Position numbers and translations under genes: made by a program
From: Hymenobacter sp. UV11
GTDB taxonomy: Bacteria; Bacteroidota; Bacteroidia; Cytophagales; Hymenobacteraceae
Direction: 5' to 3'
Length of the DNA stretch: 64,000 bases
NCBI RefSeq assembly: GCF_004684095.1
Contig: NZ_SRII01000007.1
Coordinates: 310,001-374,000 of the forward strand
Part shown: piece after piece, positions 26,592 through 35,261 of the stretch
Layout of the letters: each line of letters starts with the position of its first letter
How positions within the stretch are numbered: the first letter of the stretch is position 1
The notes under the pieces: model-generated
What the model saw: only the letters and a program-made list of their open reading frames with translations
Database searches by the model: none
What the model was told of the DNA's origin: nothing

Positions 26592-26599
26592 CAAAGATG
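26592..26599 (-). promoter_or_regulatory. Probable -7 box of the SWIM gene
   Basis: CAAAGATG reads CATCTTTG on the minus strand, seven of eight matches to TAnnTTTG, in a clearly AT-rich upstream region. Confidence 0.35.
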
Positions 26600-26703
26600 G
26601 ACGGTATAAATGATAATTACTAAAAAAATTGGCAAATAATTTTAGTAAAATTCTGCCCTCCTCATGCAACCTTGTTTAGCAGTAGTCTTTCCTACTGATA
26701 GCC

Positions 26704-27099
26704 TCACTGCTCGCTCAAATCCCGCGCTGTGCGCCGTCCGCGCACCTGCTCCAGCCCCAGCACTAAGGCCGCCCCCAGCGTATACGCCAGCATATCGCCC
26801 CACTCAAACTGGCTGCCCAGCACCAGTCGCGCCGCCGGCGAATGCTGCCAGCCCAGCCAGCTAAGTAGGTGCGCCAGCTGCGCCACCTCGATGGCGTAGG
26901 AAACCAGCAACGCCACCGCCACTACCCGGCCCGCCGGGGCTGGCCAGACGCTCTTCAGCAAACAATAAAGTAGAATAGTGGCTAGAAAATCACCCCCGTA
27001 AGGCCGTACGAAGCGGTCGTGGGCAAAGCGGGCAATGCAGATTTCCAGGGCCAGCAGCCCGGCCGCAAGCAGGAAATAACGGTAATGGAAGCGGGTCAT
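26704..27099 (-). CDS. DUF2809-family membrane protein
   Basis: Small integral membrane protein of 131 residues with four hydrophobic segments. The segments FLLAAGLLALEICIARFAHDRFVRPYGGDFLATILLYCLLKS and VSYAIEVAQLAHLLSWLG match the DUF2809 family (VanZ-like in outline), whose function is unknown. The ATG at 27099 overlaps the stop of the upstream gene as ATGA, so translation is probably coupled to it. The family charge pattern (conserved R and D between segments one and two, E in segment three) is present. Confidence 0.85.
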   Translation of the reverse strand: MTRFHYRYFLLAAGLLALEICIARFAHDRFVRPYGGDFLATILLYCLLKSVWPAPAGRVVAVALLVSYAIEVAQLAHLLSWLGWQHSPAARLVLGSQFEWGDMLAYTLGAALVLGLEQVRGRRTARDLSEQ

Positions 27100-27932
27100 T
27101 GGCAAGAGGCTACCGGCGCTTCAGGCGCGGGAGGGGGGTAGGCGACTGGAGCGGCGGCCGGGCGGGCCAGCGCCGGCACCTCATCCAGCGCCCGAATGCG
27201 CGCCGCGTACTCGGTGGGCAGCATGGCGTTTTTCAGCCACTGGCTCACGGCCAGCTGCTTCGTGGCGCGGTAAAAAGCCAGCGCCGGCCGCAGCCACGCG
27301 CCCGTGCCCAGGCCCAGCTGCCGGCGCACGGTGGGCGGGCACACCAGGCCCTGCACCCCGCGCAGCAGCCAGTAGCGCGGGCCGCCCAGGTGCTTGCGGT
27401 ACTGCCGGTACAGGTCGGTGGTGCAGGCGCTTAGCTCCAGGTCGGTGGCCAGGTGGCGGGCGCGGTCGGCCTGCCAGGCGGGGTAGGAAACTGGCAAATC
27501 GGGGATGCCCAGGCCCCGGCCCACTTGGCCAAACACGGTCACTATCTCCCCGCACTCGGCCGGCGTGAGGGGCCGCTCCAGCAGCTCGAAGGCCCGGATG
27601 GAATACGCGATGAGCAGGTACAGCACGTCGCGGTAGGCCCAATCCGGAATGCGCTGGCCCCGGCTGGCCTCCACCGCGCCGTGAATGGCGGCAATGCTGG
27701 CAATGGCCCGCTCGGCGCCGGCCTGGTCCGAAAACAGGATGCGCCGCGAGTAGTCCACCGTCGAAAATAGGCGGCCCAGCGGGTCGGCCGGCAGCCGCCC
27801 GGTGAAGTAGAGCCAGTCCACAGCTTTGTTAAGGGCAAACTCGGCCGCCGCCCCGGCAAAGATGAAGAGTACCGTATCGGAGGTGCCCCAGATGCGGCGC
27901 ACGATGGAGCTTTGGGCCACGAAATATTCCAT
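27096..27932 (-). CDS. MpaB-like oxygenase (DUF2236)
   Basis: Protein of 278 residues of the DUF2236/MpaB family, haem-b-containing oxygenases related to latex-clearing protein and the mycophenolic-acid enzyme MpaB'. The N-terminal MEYFVAQSSIVRRIWGTSDTVLFIFAGAAAEFAL, the FSTVDYSRRILFSD segment, IHGAVEASRG (conserved HG) and WAYRDVLYLLIAYSIRAFELL are family features. The predicted haem histidines cannot be assigned with certainty. The start at 27932 is chosen because the extension to 27947 adds only five residues. It overlaps the DUF2809 gene by 4 bp. A perfect -7 box at 28005-28012 lies next to a MITE-like insertion. Confidence 0.85.
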   Translation of the reverse strand: MEYFVAQSSIVRRIWGTSDTVLFIFAGAAAEFALNKAVDWLYFTGRLPADPLGRLFSTVDYSRRILFSDQAGAERAIASIAAIHGAVEASRGQRIPDWAYRDVLYLLIAYSIRAFELLERPLTPAECGEIVTVFGQVGRGLGIPDLPVSYPAWQADRARHLATDLELSACTTDLYRQYRKHLGGPRYWLLRGVQGLVCPPTVRRQLGLGTGAWLRPALAFYRATKQLAVSQWLKNAMLPTEYAARIRALDEVPALARPAAAPVAYPPPAPEAPVASCQ

Positions 27933-28004
27933 AGGCTGCGCTAACAAGCAGGGGTAGGGCGAGGTGCCCAGTTAAAGCTTTGTTTTTACTACTACTTTGA
28001 AATG

Positions 28005-28012
28005 CAAAGTTA
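28005..28012 (-). promoter_or_regulatory. -7 promoter box of the MpaB-like gene
   Basis: CAAAGTTA is TAACTTTG on the minus strand, an exact TAnnTTTG box. The next base upstream begins the left direct repeat of the inserted element at 28013, so the region normally holding the -33 element falls in or beyond that insertion. Confidence 0.5.
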
Positions 28013-28242
28013 ATCAACACCTAACTGATGTTACGCAGTTCTTGTCTGCCTCCGTGTGCGCCTCACCCCCTAACCCCCTCTCCAAAAAGGAGATGGGAAC
28101 TGTTTTTAGCTTAAAATCATAAAAATCAGTAATTTATACTGAATTATAAAACTAGTGCTAGTTCCCCTCTCCTTTTCGGAGGGGGGGGCTAGGGGGTGAG
28201 GCGCACGTTAGAACGACCCGCCTGCATAACATCAACACCTAA
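28013..28242. mobile_element. MITE-like inverted-repeat element with direct repeats
   Basis: ATCAACACCTAA occurs at 28013-28024 and again at 28231-28242, bracketing about 206 bp. The bracketed segment has terminal inverted repeats (GTTACGCAG / CTGCATAAC) and an inner long inverted repeat (GCGCCTCACCCCCTA... / ...TAGGGGGTGAGGCGC), with an AT-rich centre and no coding potential. This is the structure of a non-autonomous transposable element with a 12-bp target duplication. A related CCTCACCCCC hairpin lies at 43781-43825. Confidence 0.75.
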
Positions 28243-28349
28243 TACTTGGGGCGGTCAGCCAGCTCCTTTTGGCTAAGGTGCTGGCTTGGCCCGAGTGAGG
28301 TGGGGTAGGCGGCTATGCGCCGTGCAAACCACCAGAGCCCCCACGCAAA

Positions 28350-28379
28350 AGCGCCGCCGGCCTGGGGCCGACGGCGCTA
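28350..28379 (-). terminator. Terminator of the SusCD operon
   Basis: On the minus strand, AGCGCCGTCGGCC pairs with GGCCGGCGGCGCT and is followed by TTTTGCG. It lies about 50 bp after the stop codon of the last gene of the operon. Confidence 0.85.
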
Positions 28380-28429
28380 GCAACGCACGGTAGTAGAGCT
28401 AAAATACTGTGCCCAGTTAGGCTAAGAAC

Positions 28430-29566
28430 CTAATTGACCGGTATAATCCGGAAGTTGTCGAAGGACATATCTGCCTCCAGCGCGTCGCCGTCAAAGATGA
28501 TGACGCGAACCTCGTGAGTAGCTTTAGTGGGGTCTGTTTTGGTAAGAAAATCGCTCAGTTTGACGCTGCGGGTGCGCCACTTGCCGCCAGTGCTGAAGGG
28601 GGTAGTAGGATGCCAGAGGTAGGTATTAACGGGAGGGTTTCCGCCGGGGTCACCATCAATTGCTATGCGCAGAGTATTGGTAGTGAACGGCTTGAGGGTA
28701 TTCATCTCGAACTTCAGCAGGTAGTTGCCGGGCTTGGCTAGCGCATCGGCCGGAATTACAATGTTATTGTTGGCGCTCACCTCCGTCCAGGTCCAGGCAG
28801 CAATGCTTTGGTTCACGCGGAGGTAGGCGCCACTGATAGAGCCCGGCGCGGCGCCCGAGGTAATAAAGTCGGTGCCGCCCCACACACTACCATTTTTATC
28901 GTAGTTGAAGAGAATATTCCGGTCGTCTTTGTAGCGGAAGGTAGCCTGTTTTTCGAAGTTGTTGGTTCCTGCTACTTTAATAACGGCACCCACTGCTACC
29001 CCGGCTGGCATTATAAAGTAGACGGAATCGGGCGTGGCCTTGGTGATAGCTACCGCCGTAGTATTAAAGTATACTTTGCCCGTGGCAGCAGTAACGCCGT
29101 AGAGGTCAAAGTTTTGTCCGGCCAGGCCTACTTTCTCACCCGCCAGCGCGTACTCGTTGGACATGCCCGTCACGGCCAGGGGCGGAATAGACACGGTATA
29201 CTTGGCCTGGGCCGTGCCGCCGGCCGTGGTGACCGTGATGGTGTTGGTTACGTTTTTGGGCACCACCCGCGGTACCTGCAAGGTAATCTCGTTCGGGGTG
29301 ATGTAGGCATTTTTCAGGTCGGCTTCTACGTCGTTGAAGGCCACGCTGCTGACGCTGCAAAAGTTGCTGCCCTGGATAATGACCCAGTCGGCCAGGTTGC
29401 CCGTGGTCACGGCAGTCGAGCGGCTGGTCGTGGCCGATACGGTCATGATACCCGGCGTGCCGCCGCAGCTGCTTATATCTTCCTTTTTACAGGACGATAA
29501 GGCAATGGCGCTCAGCACCAAGCCGTAGGCAAAAGTGTGGCGGAAAGTTCTATATAACTTTAACAT
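28430..29566 (-). CDS. Surface glycan-binding lipoprotein with IPT/TIG domains
   Basis: Lipoprotein of 378 residues placed after SusD, the usual position of SusE/F-like surface glycan-binding proteins. The signal peptide ends in the lipobox LSSCKKED. Residues about 40-130 and 131-215 resemble IPT/TIG immunoglobulin-like folds (ADWVIIQGSNFCSVSSVAFN, GEKVGLAGQNFDLYGV). The C-terminal about 160 residues, with ILFNYDKNGSVWGG, AWTWTEVSANN and DMSFDNFRI, resemble the glycan-binding domain of SGBP-B proteins. It should sit on the outer membrane and pass arabinan chains to SusC/D. A strong palindrome separates it from susD and may set its expression level. The glycan is inferred from regulon context. 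Confidence 0.85.
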   Translation of the reverse strand: MLKLYRTFRHTFAYGLVLSAIALSSCKKEDISSCGGTPGIMTVSATTSRSTAVTTGNLADWVIIQGSNFCSVSSVAFNDVEADLKNAYITPNEITLQVPRVVPKNVTNTITVTTAGGTAQAKYTVSIPPLAVTGMSNEYALAGEKVGLAGQNFDLYGVTAATGKVYFNTTAVAITKATPDSVYFIMPAGVAVGAVIKVAGTNNFEKQATFRYKDDRNILFNYDKNGSVWGGTDFITSGAAPGSISGAYLRVNQSIAAWTWTEVSANNNIVIPADALAKPGNYLLKFEMNTLKPFTTNTLRIAIDGDPGGNPPVNTYLWHPTTPFSTGGKWRTRSVKLSDFLTKTDPTKATHEVRVIIFDGDALEADMSFDNFRIIPVN

Positions 29567-29600
29567 GGAGAGAGGGTCAGGAGTAGGGTGAGGGAAAGAA

Positions 29601-29646
29601 GGCCCGTTGCGGGCGGCCGGCTGGTACCGGCCGCCCGCAACGGGCC
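29601..29646. repeat. Perfect palindrome inside the SusCD operon
   Basis: GGCCCGTTGCGGGCGGCCGG (29601-29620) is perfectly repeated in reverse complement at 29627-29646, with a 6-nt loop. It sits between the stop of susD and the start of the glycan-binding lipoprotein gene. In mRNA this would be a very stable hairpin that could protect the upstream message or lower expression of the downstream gene. Confidence 0.9.
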
Positions 29647-29653
29647 GGCAAGC

Positions 29654-31330
29654 TTACCAGCCAGGGTTGTTGCCCGAGATTTCGTGGTTGATGTTGAGCT
29701 CCGTCACCGGAATAGGCATCAGCAGGTGCTTGGTGCTGCGGCGCTTCAGCACGTTGTTCTCGTCGCTGTCGAGCGCGTTCATCACGGGCAGGTAGATGCC
29801 CCAGCGCAGCAGGTCCCAGCGGCGGTCGCCCTCGTGGGCCAGTTCGCGGCGGCGCTCCTCCAGCACGAAGGAGCGGAAGGCCTGCTGGCTCATGGTTTTC
29901 ACCTCGGAAGCCCCGTTGCGGCGGCGAATCTTGTTCACGGCTTCCAGGGCCTCGGCCGTGGGGCCGCCGTTGGCCTCATTGGCCGCTTCGGCGTAAATAA
30001 GCAGCACATCGGGGTAGCGCAGCAGCGGGTAGTTGAAGTTGCCGCGCGTGACGGTGCGGTCGCTGATGGCTTCAAACTTGCGCAGCCGCGCCACGTGCGC
30101 GTCGTCGATGTTGCCCACGTCGGTGGGCTGGTAGCCGTAGCGGGCCCGCTTGGCCTGGGCCTCGGCGCTCATGTCGGTGCCCTTCACCACCGAGCTGTCG
30201 GAATAGGGGTAGTACATAAAGTTGCCGTAGAGCTTCCAGCGGTGCAGCACGCCCGTGGTAATGCGCTGGTCGTTGTCCTCAAACAGGTGGTACCAGTGGT
30301 CGGACGAGGCAATCCAGCCGCCCTCAATCTCGTTGTTCGCTGGATTAATGCGCCCGATGTGGAACATCGACACCTCGTTGCCAAAATTCGGGTCGTTTGA
30401 GATAGTTTGCAGCGACCAGATGTGTTCGCCCTTGTTCTGGTTGCCCACCGTCCACACCTCGGCGTGAGTGGGGAAGAGCGTGTACGCGCCGCTGCTCATC
30501 ACTTCCTGGGCCTTGTCGCGGGCCAGCTTGAAGTAGTCGGTCGAGTTCAGTCCTTCCAGGCCTCCTACCACGGTCTTGGTGTGGGTGAGGGCCACCGGGG
30601 CCAGCAACACGCGCTTGCCCGCCACCAGCTTGTAGGTGGGGCCGCCCATCACCGTGACCTGCCCGCTGGCCAGCGAGCCCGAGGCCATCGTCACGTATAC
30701 CTTGGCCAGCAGGCTCTTGGCTACCGTCTGGTTGGGGTGGCCCACCACGGCATTTGCGGCCGGGTAGAGGTCGGCTTCGGCCGCTTTCAGGTCTTCGATA
30801 ATGAAGGCGTACACGTCCTTCACGGGCGAACGGGGTAGTTGCGGCGTTTCGCCGTCGGCCACCGATTTTTTGAGCAGCGGCACCGGCCCGTAGGCCCGCA
30901 CCAGCAGGTAGTAGCCCCAGGCCCGCAAAAACCGCAGCTGCGCAATGGCATCCTTCTGGGCCGTCGCGTCCATCGTCAGGGCCTGAATCCGGGCCATCGC
31001 AAAGCTGCAGTGGTTAATCAGGATGTAGGGGCCGTTCCAGCCGTTGTCGATGCCCCAGTAGTTCTGGAAGTTGCCGGCGCCAATATCGCCGAAGGCCCAG
31101 GTGGCCCCGGTCGCGTCGTCGTTGTCGTAGTCCCACAGGTTGGGGAAAGGCCCGTAGCGGAACATGGTTTCCCCGATTATCGTGTTCAGGGCGCCATTAA
31201 TGTACAGGTCGGCCGAGGTAATCTGGGCGGGGGCCACGCCGGAAACCGGCTTCTCGGTGAGGAAGTCTTTGCACGAGGTGGCCCCCAGCAGCGTGGCCGC
31301 GAGGAGGGCCGAGGTAACGAGCTTTTTCAT
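29654..31330 (-). CDS. susD: SusD/RagB-family nutrient-binding lipoprotein
   Basis: Outer-membrane lipoprotein of 558 residues that caps the SusC barrel and binds glycan. The signal peptide and lipobox (LLGATSCKDFLTEKP) are standard for SusD, followed by the tetratricopeptide-like helices (ALNTIIGETMF, QKDAIAQLRFLRAWGYYLLVRAYGPVPLL). RYPDVLLIYAEAANEANGG and VLEERRRELAHEGDRRWDLLRWG near the C-terminus are hallmark segments. The gene lies 27 bp after susC on the same strand, an operon. The LacI-type operator before susC suggests that the target glycan contains arabinose. Confidence 0.95.
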   Translation of the reverse strand: MKKLVTSALLAATLLGATSCKDFLTEKPVSGVAPAQITSADLYINGALNTIIGETMFRYGPFPNLWDYDNDDATGATWAFGDIGAGNFQNYWGIDNGWNGPYILINHCSFAMARIQALTMDATAQKDAIAQLRFLRAWGYYLLVRAYGPVPLLKKSVADGETPQLPRSPVKDVYAFIIEDLKAAEADLYPAANAVVGHPNQTVAKSLLAKVYVTMASGSLASGQVTVMGGPTYKLVAGKRVLLAPVALTHTKTVVGGLEGLNSTDYFKLARDKAQEVMSSGAYTLFPTHAEVWTVGNQNKGEHIWSLQTISNDPNFGNEVSMFHIGRINPANNEIEGGWIASSDHWYHLFEDNDQRITTGVLHRWKLYGNFMYYPYSDSSVVKGTDMSAEAQAKRARYGYQPTDVGNIDDAHVARLRKFEAISDRTVTRGNFNYPLLRYPDVLLIYAEAANEANGGPTAEALEAVNKIRRRNGASEVKTMSQQAFRSFVLEERRRELAHEGDRRWDLLRWGIYLPVMNALDSDENNVLKRRSTKHLLMPIPVTELNINHEISGNNPGW

Positions 31331-31357
31331 ATAGCAGGCAGGGTGGGAGAAATACGG

Positions 31358-34300
31358 TTAGAAGCCCAGGCGCAGCCCCAGGGTATAGGTGCGGCTGGTG
31401 GGGTAGGAGTTCATGTCCACGCCCCGGCGGGTAGCATCCCCGGCGAAAGCGCTCACGTCCGGGTCGTACCAGCTGTATTTCGTAATAGTAAGCACGTTGC
31501 CGATGGCCCCGTACAGGTTGATGCTGTCGATGAAGGGTAGGGGCTTGTTAAAAACGTAGCCGAAGTTGATGTTCTTGAGGCGCACGTAGGAGCCGTCCTC
31601 CACGAGGCGGTTCGAGAGGCGGGCCTGGCGCGTGTCGGCGGTCAGGGGCTTGGGCCAGGTGGCGGTGGCGGCGGTTTCGGGCGTCCAGCGGCCGTCGTAC
31701 ACAAACTGCGGAACGTTGGCCACTTGGCCCATCCGAATCTGGTAGAGGTTGCTGTTGATGATGTCGCCGCCCTGTACGCCCTGCACAAACAGGCTCAGGT
31801 TGAAGTTGCGGTACGTGAAGTTGTTGGTCACCCCGTAGGCATACTTGGGGTTGGTGTTGCCGATAATAGTGCGGTCGGAGGCGCTGATACTGGTGGGGTT
31901 GTTGTCCAGGTTTTTGTACTTAATCTCCCCAATCTGCTGGCGTTGCACGGCCTCCGACTGGTTAGCAAACTGCGGGTCGGCCTTCACCTCGGCCAGGTTG
32001 TCGTAGAAGCCGTCCTCCACGTAGCCGAGTATTGCCCCGATGGGCTGGCCGTTGCGCTGCAGGAAGAACTGGTCGGCGCCGAAGTATAGGCGCGGGGCGT
32101 ACTGGTCGCCGGGCAGGTCCTGCAGCTTGTTACGGTTGAAGGAGATGTTGGCGTTGACGTTCCACTTAAAGCGCTGCGTACTCAGGACCGTGCCGATGCC
32201 CGAGAGCTCCAGGCCTTTATTCTCGACCGAGCCGAAGTTGGTTTGCTGGTAAAACGAGCCGCTGCTCGGGTTTAGCGAAATGCGCTGGAGTAGGTCGCGG
32301 GTGAGCTTGCGGTACACATCCACCGTAAAGGTGAAGCGGTTCTGCATAAAGCCAAGGTCTAGGCCCACGTTATACTGGCCGGTCGTTTCCCAGCGCAGGT
32401 TCGGGTCGGCCGGGCCGATGTAGGGGTTGTCAGAGTAGCCCGGCTGCAGGCTGCCGCCCGCCACATAGGGCGTGTAGTAGAGCAGCGACAGCGTGCCGTA
32501 GGGCCCGATGGCCTGGCTGCCGGTGAGGCCGTAGCCGCCGCGCAGCTTCAGGGTGCTGAAGACCTGCATGCGCTGCATAAAGCTTTCCTCGTTCACGTTC
32601 CAGCCCACCGAAAACGAGGGGAAGTTGGCGTACTTGTTCAGCTCGCTGAAGCGGCTCGACCCGTCGCGCCGGAACGACACGGTAGCCATGTAGCGGCCCT
32701 TGTAGCTGTAGTTGACGCGGCCCAGCAGCGACATAATCGCACCGTCCGACTTGTTGCTGTTCAACTGCCGCTGGTTGGCGCCGTTACCGATGCTATTGTC
32801 CTGCAGCAGGTCGTCGGGAAAGCCCGTGGCCGACATGTTGCGCATGTAGTAGCTGTTGTTTTCGCGCGTGGCACCTACTACGGCGCTCACCGAGTGGTCC
32901 TGGCCAAAGGTCTTATTAAAGTTCAGCAGCGACTCTAGGGTGAGTGCCCGCCACGTATCGTCCGACACGAACGCGGAGCCGTTCACGGTGCGGCCTTCCT
33001 GCAGGCGGCGTCCATAGTAGACCTCCCGGTTGTTGCCGCTAAAGTTTACCCCGATGTTCTGCCGAAAGCTCAGCCAGGGCGTAAACTGCACCTGCAGGTA
33101 GTTGGCCGAGTAAATGCTGGTCGAGGCCGTCTGGTCTTTGGCCTGCTGCAAGTAGGTGAGCGGGTTGGCGGCGGCGTACCACGACACGTTGTTCTCACGG
33201 GCCAGCGCGGCGGCGTCTACCACCGTGGGGAACGTGGGCGGAAATACCAGCGCCGAGCTGATGAGGCTGGCCTCGTTGCCGTTAGAGTTTGACTTAGCCA
33301 GGTTGTAGTTGCTGAACGTCACGTTGTTGCTCGTGCCAAACTCCAGCCACTTAAACAGCTTGCGGTTGATGTTGGCCTGCAGGCCATAGCGCGTGAAGCT
33401 GGAGTTCTTTACGATGCCTTGCTGGTCGAGCACGTTGCCCGAGATGGAGTAGCCACCCTTGTCGCTGCCGCCCGACATGCGCACCGTGTAGTCCTTGGTA
33501 ACGGCCGTGCGTAAAATCTGGTCCTGCCAGTTGGTACCCGTAAAGCCGTCGGGGTAAGAGGTGCCCTGCAGGCCGGTGAGGTAGTCTTCGGGCGCCGGCT
33601 GGCGCACTACCTTACCCGTGAGGGGGTCGGGGCCCGTGATGCCGGGGAAGGGCGCCTGCGTCGGCGCGTACCCGTTGTAGGTAATGCTGTTCTGGTACGC
33701 CTCGTTCTGAAACAGGGCGTACTGGTAGGCGTCGAGCACCTTAATGCGCTTCGCTATATGCGAGAGGGTCGTGTTGGCAATGACCTCCACCTTGTCGGTG
33801 CCGGCCTGGCCCTTCTTGGTCTGGATGAGCACCACGCCATTGGCCCCGCGGGCGCCGTAGATGGCCGTGGCCGAGGCGTCCTTGAGGATTTCCATGCTGG
33901 CAATGTCCTGGGGGTTCAGGAACGAGAGCGCGTTGGTGCTTTGCTGCGAGGCAATGCCCGTGCCCGCCGAGGCCGCCGAGGCCGCGGGCGCGATGTAGGG
34001 AATGCCGTCGATAACGTAAAGCGGCTCGGTGTTGCCCGAGAGCGAGTTGGCCCCCCGAATGGTGAGGCTGATACCCGCACCCGGCGCCCCGTCGCTGCGG
34101 TTTACCGATACGCCGGCCACCTGGCCCTGCAAGCCCTGGTTGATGCTGGTCGGAATGGTTTTGAGCAGGTCTTCGGTCTTGACCACCGCTACCGAGCCGG
34201 TGAGGTCGCTGCGCTTTACGCTGCCGTAGCCTACTACCACAACATCATCGAGCGCTTTTTGCTCGGTCAAGTTCACGTCGAGGGTAGTTTGGGTGCTGTT

Positions 34301-34558
34301 CACTTTGCGCTCGGTGGGCTCGTAGCCCACGTAGGAGAATATGAGCGTAGCCGTGGTTGTGGGCAACACCAGCGCGTAGGTGCCATCCGAGTTGGAGGTG
34401 GTGCCTCGCGTCGTGCCTTTCACCACGATGCTCACGCCGGGTAGGCGGTCGTTTTTAGGCCCGCCGGTGACCACCCCTTTGATGGAGGTCTGGGCCTGCG
34501 CCGCCAGCGGCCCCGCCGCCAGCATAGTAGCTACTATCAGGGGAGTAAAATTCTTCAT
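31358..34558 (-). CDS. susC: SusC/RagA TonB-linked outer-membrane transporter
   Basis: Outer-membrane barrel of 1066 residues that imports oligosaccharides with TonB energy. After the signal peptide (MKNFTPLIVATMLAAGPLAAQAQ) come a carboxypeptidase-like beta-sandwich domain (IKGVVTGGPKNDRLPGVSIVVKGT to about residue 105), the TonB-box/plug domain (ALDDVVVVGYGSVKRSDLTGSV; the plug includes the SusC signature region GANSLSGNTEPLYVIDGIPY and SMEILKDASATAIYGARGANGVVLIQTK), and the 22-strand barrel ending in the aromatic TYTLGLRLGF. It lacks an extra N-terminal signalling domain, which fits control by a separate regulator rather than an anti-sigma factor. It is first in an operon with susD and a glycan-binding lipoprotein. 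An operator lies about 215 bp upstream. Confidence 0.96.
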   Translation of the reverse strand: MKNFTPLIVATMLAAGPLAAQAQTSIKGVVTGGPKNDRLPGVSIVVKGTTRGTTSNSDGTYALVLPTTTATLIFSYVGYEPTERKVNSTQTTLDVNLTEQKALDDVVVVGYGSVKRSDLTGSVAVVKTEDLLKTIPTSINQGLQGQVAGVSVNRSDGAPGAGISLTIRGANSLSGNTEPLYVIDGIPYIAPAASAASAGTGIASQQSTNALSFLNPQDIASMEILKDASATAIYGARGANGVVLIQTKKGQAGTDKVEVIANTTLSHIAKRIKVLDAYQYALFQNEAYQNSITYNGYAPTQAPFPGITGPDPLTGKVVRQPAPEDYLTGLQGTSYPDGFTGTNWQDQILRTAVTKDYTVRMSGGSDKGGYSISGNVLDQQGIVKNSSFTRYGLQANINRKLFKWLEFGTSNNVTFSNYNLAKSNSNGNEASLISSALVFPPTFPTVVDAAALARENNVSWYAAANPLTYLQQAKDQTASTSIYSANYLQVQFTPWLSFRQNIGVNFSGNNREVYYGRRLQEGRTVNGSAFVSDDTWRALTLESLLNFNKTFGQDHSVSAVVGATRENNSYYMRNMSATGFPDDLLQDNSIGNGANQRQLNSNKSDGAIMSLLGRVNYSYKGRYMATVSFRRDGSSRFSELNKYANFPSFSVGWNVNEESFMQRMQVFSTLKLRGGYGLTGSQAIGPYGTLSLLYYTPYVAGGSLQPGYSDNPYIGPADPNLRWETTGQYNVGLDLGFMQNRFTFTVDVYRKLTRDLLQRISLNPSSGSFYQQTNFGSVENKGLELSGIGTVLSTQRFKWNVNANISFNRNKLQDLPGDQYAPRLYFGADQFFLQRNGQPIGAILGYVEDGFYDNLAEVKADPQFANQSEAVQRQQIGEIKYKNLDNNPTSISASDRTIIGNTNPKYAYGVTNNFTYRNFNLSLFVQGVQGGDIINSNLYQIRMGQVANVPQFVYDGRWTPETAATATWPKPLTADTRQARLSNRLVEDGSYVRLKNINFGYVFNKPLPFIDSINLYGAIGNVLTITKYSWYDPDVSAFAGDATRRGVDMNSYPTSRTYTLGLRLGF

Positions 34559-34771
34559 ACAGAGTGAGTAAATATGGAAACTTGGATTAATGGCCCGCGC
34601 CTGTTGGGCGGGCTAGCTGCTGTGGGCGCGCCGTGGCCGACGGGCAGCACGGGCACGGGGTTAAGCAGACGAAAATCGCTGTTTCATTGGGTGGGACTGG
34701 AGAAAAGTGAAAAAGAGAGGTATGAAGAAACCGATTAGCCCCGTAGGCGAGCAGCCCTGAAGCCAAACTAT

Positions 34772-34785
34772 CGCAAACGTTTGTG
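34772..34785. promoter_or_regulatory. LacI-family operator before susC
   Basis: CGCAAACGTTTGTG differs from the perfect palindrome at 2241-2254 by a single base. It is the second member of the proposed arabinan regulon. Confidence 0.75.
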
Positions 34786-35186
34786 AGGGTTATTCTTTCC
34801 CAGGGTGCTGTCGTTAACGCAGGCAAGGTACTACATCACAAGTACATCTGAACTACATGTAATCTGCAGAAAAGTGTTTTTACGTCCGCTACCAGCTGCT
34901 TTTTTGATACCCGTTCACCCGCCAATTTGCGGCTGGTGGCAAAAGGGGCTGCTTCTTAGAAGAAAAAAACTAATTATTGGCATTTTCTTATCAAATTTTG
35001 ATAGAATGATACTAGTAAAGCCAGGGGAAGATGGCGCGGCCAGAGTTGGATTGCAGCGTTATTTTTTTGCGTTTAGCGGCATAAAAAGTGAGTAATTACT
35101 CAGTTCTTATGACCTAGGGTGCTGGAGCGCTGGGTCTGGGACGGTAGGCAGGCACTTGTTTTCTGCCGCGCAGGGGCATGGCTACC

Positions 35187-35236
35187 GCGCGCTGACCCAG
35201 CCGAATCCCGCATCTGGGTCGGCTAGGTCAGCGCGC
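35187..35236 (-). terminator. Long hairpin after the LytTR regulator gene
   Basis: GCGCGCTGACCCAGCCGA and TCGGCTAGGTCAGCGCGC form an 18-bp stem with one mismatch and a 14-nt loop, 25 bp after the stop at 35262. There is no U-run, so it may be a repeat or a barrier rather than a classical terminator. Confidence 0.5.
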
Positions 35237-35261
35237 AATATGTAGGTTCAGGGCCTGGTCG

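Larger units (their letters stand above)
34559..35261. promoter_or_regulatory. Long upstream region of the SusCD operon
   Basis: About 700 bp without a convincing gene. It holds the LacI-type operator at 34772-34785, an AT-rich stretch at 34840-35100 with the small palindrome TATCAAATTTTGATA at about 34989-35003, and a long hairpin at 35187-35236. The 214 bp between operator and susC start imply a long leader if the promoter lies at the operator. On the minus strand, TAGTTTG follows the operator directly, one base short of the -7 consensus. Confidence 0.55.

Noticed and set aside
28013..28242. CRISPR-like or phage attachment interpretation of the direct repeats
   Set aside because: There are only two copies, flanking a single inverted-repeat element, which fits a target-site duplication better.
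34805..35095. 96-codon plus-strand frame upstream of susC
   Set aside because: Atypical codon use, no start context and no recognisable product. The region reads as regulatory, AT-rich spacer.
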